A stretch of DNA of 64,000 nucleotides from Phosphitispora fastidiosa (GTDB lineage Bacteria > Bacillota > Thermincolia > Thermincolales > UBA2595). A model generated the notes under the pieces. It saw nothing but the letters and a program-made list of their open reading frames with translations. It made no database searches and was not told where the DNA came from. Positions 57,763-64,000 of the stretch are shown piece after piece; the stretch's first letter is position 1, and each line of letters opens with the position of its first letter. The position numbers were made by a program, and so were the translations under genes. Location of the stretch: positions 1 through 64,000 of the forward strand of contig NZ_JAHHUL010000010.1 in the NCBI RefSeq assembly GCF_019008365.1. Direction: 5' to 3'.

Positions 57763-58506
57763 TTGACTGATTATAACATATACGTGATGAATCGGGCAGA
57801 AAAAACACGCTGCATATTGCTGGCTGCAGCCGGTCTGTTTGGGGCAGGGTACATTTTTTTCAATAGCCTTCCGGCAGCGCTGGCAATGTCCCTGGGGGCG
57901 CTCCTTTATCCACGCTTTGCCGGCAGGAGGCTGGCTGAGAAAAGGAGGGCCGAACTGAACCTGCAGTTCAAAGATGCCCTTTATTCCCTTTCATCAGCCC
58001 TCAGCGCGGGTAATTCACTGGAGTCTTCTTTCCGGGAGGCTTTGAAGGACCTGAGGGTTTTATACCCGGAAAAGGATACCGCTATAGTCCGGGAATTAGA
58101 ATATATCTGCAGGAAAATGGAGATTAATGAACCCCTGGAAAAAGCCCTGCATGACTTGGCGCAGAGGTCGGGGCTGGAGGATATCAACAATTTTGCCGAT
58201 GTGGTTGCAATCTGCAAGCGAACCGGGGGCAACCTGGTCCAGGTGGTCAAAAACACCTCAAACATGATCAGTGACCGGATCGAAGTCAGCCAGGAGATAG
58301 AACTGCTCCTGACCAGGCAGAATTATGAGCGTAAAGTACTCAATATCATGCCTTTCGTCTTCATTGCCCTGATCAGGTTTGCCGGAGGCGGCTACATGGA
58401 TGCACTGTATACCAGTCCCCGCGGCTACCTGCTGATGGGCGCAGCCCTGGCCATTCTGGCCTGCTCTTATTTTGTTTCCGGGAGAATCATGGATATTAAA
58501 GTGTGA
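57763..58506 (+). CDS. tadB: TadB-like inner-membrane platform protein
   Basis: The 247-residue product has type II secretion F-like features: three hydrophobic segments (CILLAAAGLFGAGYIFF near the start, VFIALIRFAGGG and GYLLMGAALAILACSYF near the end) and a cytoplasmic helical domain with LYSLSSALSAGNSLESSF and FADVVAICKRTGGNL. It forms the platform with TadC. TTG 57763 is preferred because GGAG lies 8 bp upstream; GTG 57754 and ATG 57757 are too close to it. Confidence 0.88.
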   Translation: MTDYNIYVMNRAEKTRCILLAAAGLFGAGYIFFNSLPAALAMSLGALLYPRFAGRRLAEKRRAELNLQFKDALYSLSSALSAGNSLESSFREALKDLRVLYPEKDTAIVRELEYICRKMEINEPLEKALHDLAQRSGLEDINNFADVVAICKRTGGNLVQVVKNTSNMISDRIEVSQEIELLLTRQNYERKVLNIMPFVFIALIRFAGGGYMDALYTSPRGYLLMGAALAILACSYFVSGRIMDIKV

Positions 58507-58559
58507 TCAGAGAGTGTGATAAAAGTGTGATCATAAATCACTGATAAGGTGTGAGGCTT

Positions 58560-59438
58560 TTGGAAAATCTTGTTTTCATTATAAAACAGGCTGCGGCCCT
58601 CGGACTGGCGATTTTTGTGGCGGCTCTGATGGTGATATCCCGGGACCGGAGCGCCGGTTACCGGGCCGAACTGGAGGAATACCGCTTTAAGTTCCCTTTT
58701 CTGGCCTCTGCCGGTCTGTACATCTATACAAGGCTGCCCTGGAATTTTGATGCATATAACCGAAAAATCAGGGCCAAAATTGCTGACTTGTATGGACAGC
58801 GGCGGGCGGATACCTTTTTTACGGTCCACATGGCTCAAAAAATAGCCTTGGTGATGGCGCTTGGCTTTGTTTTTATGATGGTTTCACTGTTGGGCCAAGT
58901 TGACAGATCCTTCTATTTCTTTGCAGTTTTAATCATAGTCTTGGTTTATTACCAGACAGATGCCGAACTGGACAAAAAACTGAAACAAAAAAAACGGGAT
59001 ATCATCATCGACCTGGCGGGATTTATCAATACCCTGGCCCTGTTGATAAATGCGGGGCTGCCGTTTTCTGCCGCAGTCCTGAAGGCGGTCAGGGATAGTG
59101 ACCGGGAAAGGCCGCTGTATAAGGAAGTGAACTTCATGCTCTCCGAAATCAGCGCCGGCAAATCTGCTGCCAGGGCTTATGAAGACATGGCGTTCCGGTG
59201 TAAAGCGCCGGAGGTGACCAGGTTTGTCTCTGCTGTGCTGCAGAACCTTAACAGGGGTAACCGGGATTTGGCATATGTCCTCAGAACACTTGCCCAGGAG
59301 GCCTGGGAAAAGAGAAAGGATCTGGCCCGGAAACAGGGTGAGGAGGCTTCTGCCAAGCTGGTGTTTCCGATGGTGATGGTATTTGTGGCCATAGCTATTA
59401 TTGTAGTGGCCCCGGCCATGCAGAGCATGGGCAGGTAG
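58560..59438 (+). CDS. tadC: TadC-like inner-membrane platform protein
   Basis: This is a 292-residue T2SSF-family protein with an N-terminal helix (AAALGLAIFVAALMVI), a middle helical pair (VMALGFVFMMVSLLGQV) and the family motif INTLALLINAGLPFSAAV, ending in a hydrophobic helix (MVFVAIAIIVVAPAMQ). TTG 58560 uses AAGGTG 8 bp upstream. The short gap after tadB contains AGTGTGAT three times (58500-58530). Confidence 0.88.
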   Translation: MENLVFIIKQAAALGLAIFVAALMVISRDRSAGYRAELEEYRFKFPFLASAGLYIYTRLPWNFDAYNRKIRAKIADLYGQRRADTFFTVHMAQKIALVMALGFVFMMVSLLGQVDRSFYFFAVLIIVLVYYQTDAELDKKLKQKKRDIIIDLAGFINTLALLINAGLPFSAAVLKAVRDSDRERPLYKEVNFMLSEISAGKSAARAYEDMAFRCKAPEVTRFVSAVLQNLNRGNRDLAYVLRTLAQEAWEKRKDLARKQGEEASAKLVFPMVMVFVAIAIIVVAPAMQSMGR

Positions 59439-59499
59439 CAGCGGGGAGCGTTGTCATAATTCACAGCAGCCTTTGGCTGAAAGGAGGTCAGATACCAAA

Positions 59500-59700
59500 A
59501 TGAAGCAGCTGATTACCGGGTTTTTCCGGGATGAAGAGGGCATGGAAACTATTGAAATGGTGATAATCTTAGTTGTTCTGGTAAGTATTGCCTTTATGTT
59601 CCGCAAGACAATAGTCAAGTGGTACAATGAACTGATTAGCGAGAGTATCAATACAGATGTCGGTGAGGTTAAGGATGCCCCGAGTCTGTTGAAAAAATAG
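59500..59700 (+). CDS. Flp/class III pilin-like subunit (66 aa)
   Basis: AAAGGAGGT stands 11 bp before ATG 59500. The product has a short leader KQLITGFFRDEEG and then METIEMVIILVVLVSIAF, in which Gly-Met with Glu at +5 fits a type IVb prepilin cleavage site, followed by a short tail. It is the probable major pilin or a minor pilin, processed by the prepilin peptidase at the end of the operon. Confidence 0.8.
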   Translation: MKQLITGFFRDEEGMETIEMVIILVVLVSIAFMFRKTIVKWYNELISESINTDVGEVKDAPSLLKK

Positions 59701-59748
59701 CGGAGCGGTTAAGTCCGCACGGATGGAGGGGATGCCATACTGAGAAGA

Positions 59749-60531
59749 GTGTTTGCGGACCGCAGCGGCAGTTATACCCTGGAGGCATCACTGGTTATTC
59801 CGGTTATCCTGACAGTCCTATTGGGAATCATGTTTTTTTCCATATATATTTATGAGAAATTAGCGCTGCTGGAGACCGCGGTTTATTCCGCCAGACAGGC
59901 AGCGGGCGTATGGGATAACAGCAGGAAAAACCCGGAAACCGGTTCCCTTGGGGGAGACTTCCGGACCGACGGCCTCTACTGGAGGCTCACCGGCGACTAC
60001 AGCGGGTCCTCCCTGGTGAAGCAGAAAACAGCCGGCGCCGCTGCCCTGATCAAAAACAGGCTCCGGGGCGGCGTACCCGGTGACAGAGAGCCGGCCGCTA
60101 TTTCTGTGGCTTACCGCAATAGTTTGGTCCAAAGGACCGTATCTGTTGATATCAGCCGCAAGGCAGCAGTATCCCCGGCGCTGCCGGCAGGCAGGCTTGC
60201 TTCCCGGATATCGGGGAGTGCTGCTGCTGTAATTGCTGAGCCGGTGGAGTTTATCAGGACCTGGGAACTGGCTGCCGGGTACATCAGTGAAGCGAAGAAT
60301 TTCCTCACTGATTTTGCCGCCGAAAAGGCCGCAGCCGGGGACTCCAAAACAATTATTGCCAGTGCTAAAAGTGATGTCAATGGCAAAAGGGTCTACCATT
60401 ATCCTGGCTGCAGGCATATCGGGAACATGAAGCAGGAAAATATTCTGGAGTTTTCTTCCGTAGCTGAAGCAAATGCCGGGGGATACCATATTTGTGTTGA
60501 CTGTGCCAAGAGTATCATCGGGCGCAAATAG
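59749..60531 (+). CDS. TadE-like pseudopilin with C-terminal Ada-like metal motif
   Basis: The 260-residue product has the TadE N terminus DRSGSYTLEASLVIPVILT followed by a membrane helix. Its last 50 residues (YHYPGCRHIGNM, SSVAEANAGGYHICVDCAK) match the Ada-type zinc-binding pattern of Cys, Cys and CxxC, unusual for a pseudopilin. GTG 59749 is annotated, but the ribosome binding site GGAGGGG (59725-59731) stands 8 bp before an in-frame CTG at 59740, which would add RR before the conserved part; CTG may be the true start. Confidence 0.8.
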   Translation: MFADRSGSYTLEASLVIPVILTVLLGIMFFSIYIYEKLALLETAVYSARQAAGVWDNSRKNPETGSLGGDFRTDGLYWRLTGDYSGSSLVKQKTAGAAALIKNRLRGGVPGDREPAAISVAYRNSLVQRTVSVDISRKAAVSPALPAGRLASRISGSAAAVIAEPVEFIRTWELAAGYISEAKNFLTDFAAEKAAAGDSKTIIASAKSDVNGKRVYHYPGCRHIGNMKQENILEFSSVAEANAGGYHICVDCAKSIIGRK

Positions 60532-60548
60532 TATCATCGGGCGCAAAT
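60511..60548 (+). repeat. 19-bp tandem duplication over a stop codon
   Basis: AGTATCATCGGGCGCAAAT occurs at 60511-60529 and again at 60530-60548. The first copy encodes the last residues of the TadE-like protein and the second lies just after its stop. Confidence 0.9.
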
Positions 60549-60567
60549 AGAGATTCAGGAGTGGAAA

Positions 60568-62490
60568 ATGCTGTTGAAGTGGAAAACGCTGTTAGCAAAG
60601 CAGGAGCGGGGCACAATTACAATTTACCTGGTGATTGTATTTACAGCAATTCTTTTCTTTACCGGACTGTTTGTGGACCTGGCCAGAATCAAAGCGGCCC
60701 AGAACCACCTGCGGAGAATTGCCGACAGCTCGGCGCGTTCCGTGATGGCAGATTATCATCCGGGACTGAAGAGCGGGTATATGTTGTTCGGAGCCAACCG
60801 GTCTGACTTTGCGGCGGATTTCAAAAAATATGTCACCGCAAATCTTCCGGACAGTACCCGGAGAGATTTCCGGCTGCTGGATTTGAGGTATGAAGAGGGG
60901 AATATTTATCTGACCCGTCCCGTCAGCCGGAAAGAGGTGCTCAGACAGCAGATCCTTGAGGCCATGAAGTACCGGGCCCCGGTTGATATTACCAGGGAGC
61001 TTATTGATAAGTTTCGCCAGATAGGGGAGATGGCCAGGTTTTTTGATGTCAATAATGAAAAAAGAAAGAGTTACTCCAAGATAAATGAAAAGCTGACAGG
61101 CATCCATGAGAATAACCTGAAAATTAAAGGCTATAAAAATGAGCTGCGGGAGAATAAAACAGAACTGATTAATGTCAAAAGGGAAATAACCCGGCTCCGG
61201 AACTCGGAATCCGGGGGCGATAAGGTCAGGCTGGGTGAACTGATGCAGAGGAAAACCCGACTGGAAGGTAAAATGACCGCAAGCCGCTCGGCGATTGCGG
61301 GGGAAGTAGACAAGACTGAGATTGCCAGGAACGAAATCGAGCAGGAGATCAAAAAGCTGGAGGAATTCCCCGATGCGGAGGTTTACCGGAACTACGGTCC
61401 TGCCGGAGGCGGGACTGCGGTCACCGGTGAGGACATGGTCAACCGGGGCCTGGATACATTTCTGGACCGGCTTTCCCTAGACCTGCAGGGGATTGATACC
61501 AATGTGACGCAGACCAGGGAAGCCCTGAAATCAGAGGCCCGTACCCAGGAAGCAGATGACCGTGTTTTTGAGAAAATGGGTATTGAGGCGGCGACAAAGG
61601 CTTATGAAAGAATCTCAGCAGCCGTGAAAACCCCGGTTTCCCCGGAAACGGGCGGGACAGCCCAACACGCGGAGCAGCTGCGGGATGAAATCGAGCAGTA
61701 CGAATCAGGAACAGATGAGATTGAGGCGCTCTTTTCTCCTGAAGTTATCGATGGGGATGTGAAAAGGTTTGCGGACAGGTATGGTTCCAGGGCAGATTCC
61801 ATCTCAGGCCTTTTCCGGAAGATTTTCGGCATTATTAATGTAGGGGAGCGGTTAACCGAGCTCAGGGATGAAATTTATATCAATGAGTATGTGCTGACCT
61901 ATTTTTCGTTTCTCACCTCCCCGCCCAAGGGGTCCCCCCCTTACCCTTACCGGAACACCGAAGCCGAATACATCTGCTATGGAACCGGGGCGCCCATAGC
62001 CCTGGCGGTAAGTGAGCTTTACTTTACCAGGTTTGCCCTGGACAGTGCGGCATATTTCGCCTTCAGCAAGGCGCCAGCCGACCTGTTGGCCAGGACGGTT
62101 TATTCCCTCATCATGGGAGCCCTTGAAGCTGCGGCAGATACATATAAGCTCTTAATTGCACAGGAAAGTGTCCCGGTTGCTTCCATGTTCCCTGATAATC
62201 CGCTGGAAAGAACCCCGCCGCTGAGCTATAAGGACCACCTGAGGCTGTTTATGCTGCTGCATTCCGCTGAAGAGGCAAAGCTGGGCCGAATCGACGAACT
62301 CGTCAGGGAAAGGTCCGGTATTGATACCGGGGCACTGCCGACCCTGGCTGATGGCTATATAACGGTCTCGGTGAAAATGTGGTTTCTGCCCCTGGCGGGG
62401 TTCGGCAATCTGAAGGCAGGGCCGTTTGATACTGAGATCAGGGAGGGCAGGTGTTATATCACCAAAGAGGTTGAGTTTGGATACCAGTAG
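60568..62490 (+). CDS. TadG-like/DUF5702-like pilus-locus protein
   Basis: This 640-residue protein has an N-terminal membrane helix after RGTITIYLVIVFTAILFFTG, as in TadG and DUF5702 proteins (VDLARIKAAQNHLRRIADS). A long coiled coil occupies about 145-260 (ENKTELINVKREITRLRN). The C-terminal half (about 430-640) is mixed helical and includes a likely second membrane-associated segment. TadG-like proteins are minor, surface-linked components of the Tad machinery. AGGAGTGG precedes ATG 60568. The palindromic element copy 2 starts directly at its stop codon. Confidence 0.75.
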   Translation: MLLKWKTLLAKQERGTITIYLVIVFTAILFFTGLFVDLARIKAAQNHLRRIADSSARSVMADYHPGLKSGYMLFGANRSDFAADFKKYVTANLPDSTRRDFRLLDLRYEEGNIYLTRPVSRKEVLRQQILEAMKYRAPVDITRELIDKFRQIGEMARFFDVNNEKRKSYSKINEKLTGIHENNLKIKGYKNELRENKTELINVKREITRLRNSESGGDKVRLGELMQRKTRLEGKMTASRSAIAGEVDKTEIARNEIEQEIKKLEEFPDAEVYRNYGPAGGGTAVTGEDMVNRGLDTFLDRLSLDLQGIDTNVTQTREALKSEARTQEADDRVFEKMGIEAATKAYERISAAVKTPVSPETGGTAQHAEQLRDEIEQYESGTDEIEALFSPEVIDGDVKRFADRYGSRADSISGLFRKIFGIINVGERLTELRDEIYINEYVLTYFSFLTSPPKGSPPYPYRNTEAEYICYGTGAPIALAVSELYFTRFALDSAAYFAFSKAPADLLARTVYSLIMGALEAAADTYKLLIAQESVPVASMFPDNPLERTPPLSYKDHLRLFMLLHSAEEAKLGRIDELVRERSGIDTGALPTLADGYITVSVKMWFLPLAGFGNLKAGPFDTEIREGRCYITKEVEFGYQ

Positions 62491-62751
62491 GCTTTCGGAA
62501 ATGACCGGGAATGGAATATGGTGAGCTGTTGTACTGATTTTCCGCAGCGCCGCCGGAGAATTCTAACCTTGTTCCTGGTGAAGCCACGGACTAAACCGCC
62601 AATTCGCCATCCGTGGCTCAGTGGCGGCTCCGCCATCCATGGCTCCGGTCCGTGGCTTCACTTAGCGGAACTGCGGTAACCTTTCTCACGGCGGCACTGC
62701 AAGGAAAATCTTATACAACAGCTCACCACATACCACGGTCATTTCCGAAGC
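62491..62751. repeat. Long palindromic interspersed element, copy 2
   Basis: This 261-bp element begins right after the TAG of the TadG-like gene. GCTTTCGGAAATGACCG at 62491 is complementary to the end at 62751, and GGTGAGCTGTTGTAC (62520-62534) to the block at 62712-62726. The centre contains perfect 14-bp arms GTGAAGCCACGGAC (62578) and GTCCGTGGCTTCAC (62648). Compared with copy 1 the arm with TGATTTTCCGCA comes first, so the element is in the opposite orientation. It fills most of the 62491-62801 gap. Confidence 0.85.
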
Positions 62752-62801
62752 CACCTGGAGGGAAAACACAAAGAGATTTAAGTGACAGGAGCAGAGAAAA
62801 A

Positions 62802-63419
62802 GTGAAACTGAGAAGATGTTTCGGGGATTCCAGGGGCAGTCTTACTGTGGAAGCAGCCATAATATTCCCGGTGTTTCTGGCTATGATGATGGCAATTATT
62901 AATTTCATTAATGTGGTTATGGTTTACGTGGCCATGGACCACGCTGTCAGTGAGACTGTGAAGCAGATTGCCGCACATGCATACCCTCTGAAGGAATTAA
63001 AAACCGACAGCAAAACACTGAATTTAATCACAGGGGAGAAAATGTCCCAGGCTGGAATTGTGGGTGAAATTTTTAACCGGGTCGCAGCCAAGGGGAGCAG
63101 TCTGGCACTTGAAACAGTTATCAAAGAGATTGCCCGGGAACGGATCAAAGAGATATATCCTCTGGGGGAGCTGAGTGACAATGATTTTCAGATCTCCAGG
63201 GTCTCCGTATATAACCCTAATGGTACGGCAGGCAGCAACAGCCGGATCAATAATGTCTCCCTGAATAATGAAGATGTGGCCATTGTGGCGGAATACCGGG
63301 TCAAGCTCCTGGTCCCCTTTTTCAGCAGAATGATTCCCCTTTCCGCGGCAGCGGTTGAGAGGGCCTGGGCTGACGGCCAGATCCTTCCCAGTGACCCAGG
63401 AGAGGCAGGTGTCCTATGA
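62802..63419 (+). CDS. TadE-like pseudopilin 2
   Basis: The 205-residue product begins at GTG 62802 (AGGAG 13 bp upstream); the frame is open further left, but that part lies in the palindromic repeat. FGDSRGSLTVEAAIIFPVFL is the TadE-type processing region, followed by a membrane helix (MMMAIINFINVVMVYVAM) and an extracellular domain. It overlaps the prepilin peptidase gene by 4 bp (ATGA). Confidence 0.82.
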   Translation: MKLRRCFGDSRGSLTVEAAIIFPVFLAMMMAIINFINVVMVYVAMDHAVSETVKQIAAHAYPLKELKTDSKTLNLITGEKMSQAGIVGEIFNRVAAKGSSLALETVIKEIARERIKEIYPLGELSDNDFQISRVSVYNPNGTAGSNSRINNVSLNNEDVAIVAEYRVKLLVPFFSRMIPLSAAAVERAWADGQILPSDPGEAGVL

Positions 63420-63946
63420 CCGCCTTGTTCACGGCAAAGACATTGATATTGGCAGTTACCCTGGCAGCAGCGCTGTTTTTTGATATCAGGTACTGCCGGA
63501 TAAAAAACGCTGTTACTTTTCCGGCAGCGGCTGCCGGTATTCTGGTTAATTTTGCGGAGCGCGGCTTCCCGGGAGCACTGCTGGCTGTAAAAGGCTGGGT
63601 TCTTCCGGTATTGGCGCTGTTTATCCTTTACTACATAAATGTTATGGGAGCTGGGGATATCAAGCTCTTTGCCGCTATAGGGGCGATTATGGGCCTTCCC
63701 TTTGTAATGTACTGTTTTCTTTTTTCTGTATATATCGGAGGTGTCATAGCGTGCTGGCTGTTAATCCGCAGGGGACAGTTTCGGGACAGGATGGGGAGGC
63801 TTTATGGTTATGCGAAAGCCGTATTGTTTTCAGGACGGCTGTTCCCCTACTGTGTGAAGGGGGATAATGAGTCGAAGTTTATTTTTACGGCAGCTATTGT
63901 TCCGGGGACTGTTGTTAACTGGGTTTTGGTGTATGTTTGGCTCTAG
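63416..63946 (+). CDS. tadV: Prepilin peptidase (TadV/CpaA, peptidase A24)
   Basis: This 176-residue polytopic membrane protein has the aspartyl-protease signature of the A24 family: FFDIRYCRIKN with the first Asp near residue 23 and MGAGDIKLFAAIGA (GxGD) near residue 78. There are four or five hydrophobic segments. It cleaves the leader of Flp-type prepilins and pseudopilins, which are encoded in the same operon. It lacks the N-methyltransferase domain, as usual for TadV. Confidence 0.92.
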   Translation: MTALFTAKTLILAVTLAAALFFDIRYCRIKNAVTFPAAAAGILVNFAERGFPGALLAVKGWVLPVLALFILYYINVMGAGDIKLFAAIGAIMGLPFVMYCFLFSVYIGGVIACWLLIRRGQFRDRMGRLYGYAKAVLFSGRLFPYCVKGDNESKFIFTAAIVPGTVVNWVLVYVWL

Positions 63947-64000
63947 GAAATGACCGGGCATGACATATGGTGAGCTATTGTATCGATTTTCCGCAGCGCT
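63947..64000. repeat. Long palindromic interspersed element, copy 3 (cut by window end)
   Basis: GGAAATGACCGGGCATGACA at 63948, then TATGGTGAGC and GATTTTCCGCAGCGC match the left end of copy 2 nearly base for base. It again begins directly after a stop codon, here that of the prepilin peptidase gene. The rest lies beyond base 64000. Confidence 0.8.

Noticed and set aside
62613-62801. Left extension of the second TadE-like gene
   Set aside because: The in-frame extension is translated palindromic repeat; family similarity begins only after 62802.

Overview
The window is 64 kb of bacterial chromosome that reads as an anaerobic, endospore-class Firmicute (Clostridia, probably a Peptococcaceae/Desulfotomaculum-like lineage). 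This is inferred from AGGAGG-type ribosome binding sites, frequent TTG and GTG starts, SLH-domain S-layer proteins, a membrane-anchored decaheme cytochrome c, a NuoE/NuoF/NuoG-like iron-sulfur flavoprotein module, rubrerythrin, an OFA-family transporter and a Tad-type pilus locus. No 16S or other species marker is present, so the assignment stays at class level.

Layout. (1) 1-10.4 kb: an accessory island that looks like a conflict or signalling system. It has a TPR protein cut by the window edge, a DUF4062-NACHT (STAND) ATPase and a TPR array split from it by a -1 frame change, a minus-strand operon (CbbX-like tandem AAA+ ATPase, an unknown protein, two paralogous unknown proteins), and a divergent TIR-domain protein with a C-terminal beta-sandwich-like region. 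(2) 10.5-24.2 kb: cell-surface genes: a small zinc ribbon, a secreted protein, a HIT hydrolase, a 2597-residue LRR/PKD/Rhs-YD protein, SLH proteins, and a degraded tail of fused pseudogene fragments. (3) 24.2-27.3 kb: a patch of turnover with a decayed nucleotidyltransferase next to an intact MNT-HEPN toxin-antitoxin pair, a 3' fragment of a tRNA (Leu-like), and a G+C-rich cobalamin-binding radical SAM gene that looks imported. (4) 27.4-41 kb: metabolic and regulatory genes: nicotinate phosphoribosyltransferase, a Cys-rich protein, a degenerate receiver, TetR plus a PEP-synthase/rifampin-phosphotransferase-like enzyme, an OFA transporter, then MarR followed by the NuoE/F/G-like trio. (5) 41-52.4 kb: signalling and redox: a hybrid histidine kinase with its response regulator, the decaheme cytochrome, a multi-RHH protein, a FIST-GAF-GGDEF-HD-GYP protein, an amidohydrolase and tRNA-Pro(CGG). 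(6) 52.5-64 kb: a transglutaminase lipoprotein, rubrerythrin, a solitary Phd-like antitoxin, and a Tad pilus operon (TadZ, TadA, TadB, TadC, Flp-like pilin, TadE-like and TadG-like proteins, prepilin peptidase) running off the right edge.

Two things stand out. One is the 1-10.4 kb island, whose gene combination I do not recognise as a named defence system. The other is a family of roughly 260-270 bp, nearly full-length palindromic elements: one complete copy at 40847-41114, a second at 62491-62751 in the opposite orientation, and a third starting at 63947 and cut by the window end. The two arms differ from each other in the same way in each copy, and the two copies in the pilus operon begin immediately after a stop codon.

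Regulation visible in sequence includes a perfect 29-bp palindrome over the -10 box of the marR-like gene, an inverted repeat over the tetR-like promoter, a dyad in the pncB upstream region, and a perfect 12-bp-stem hairpin that encloses the ribosome binding site of the gene at 41779.
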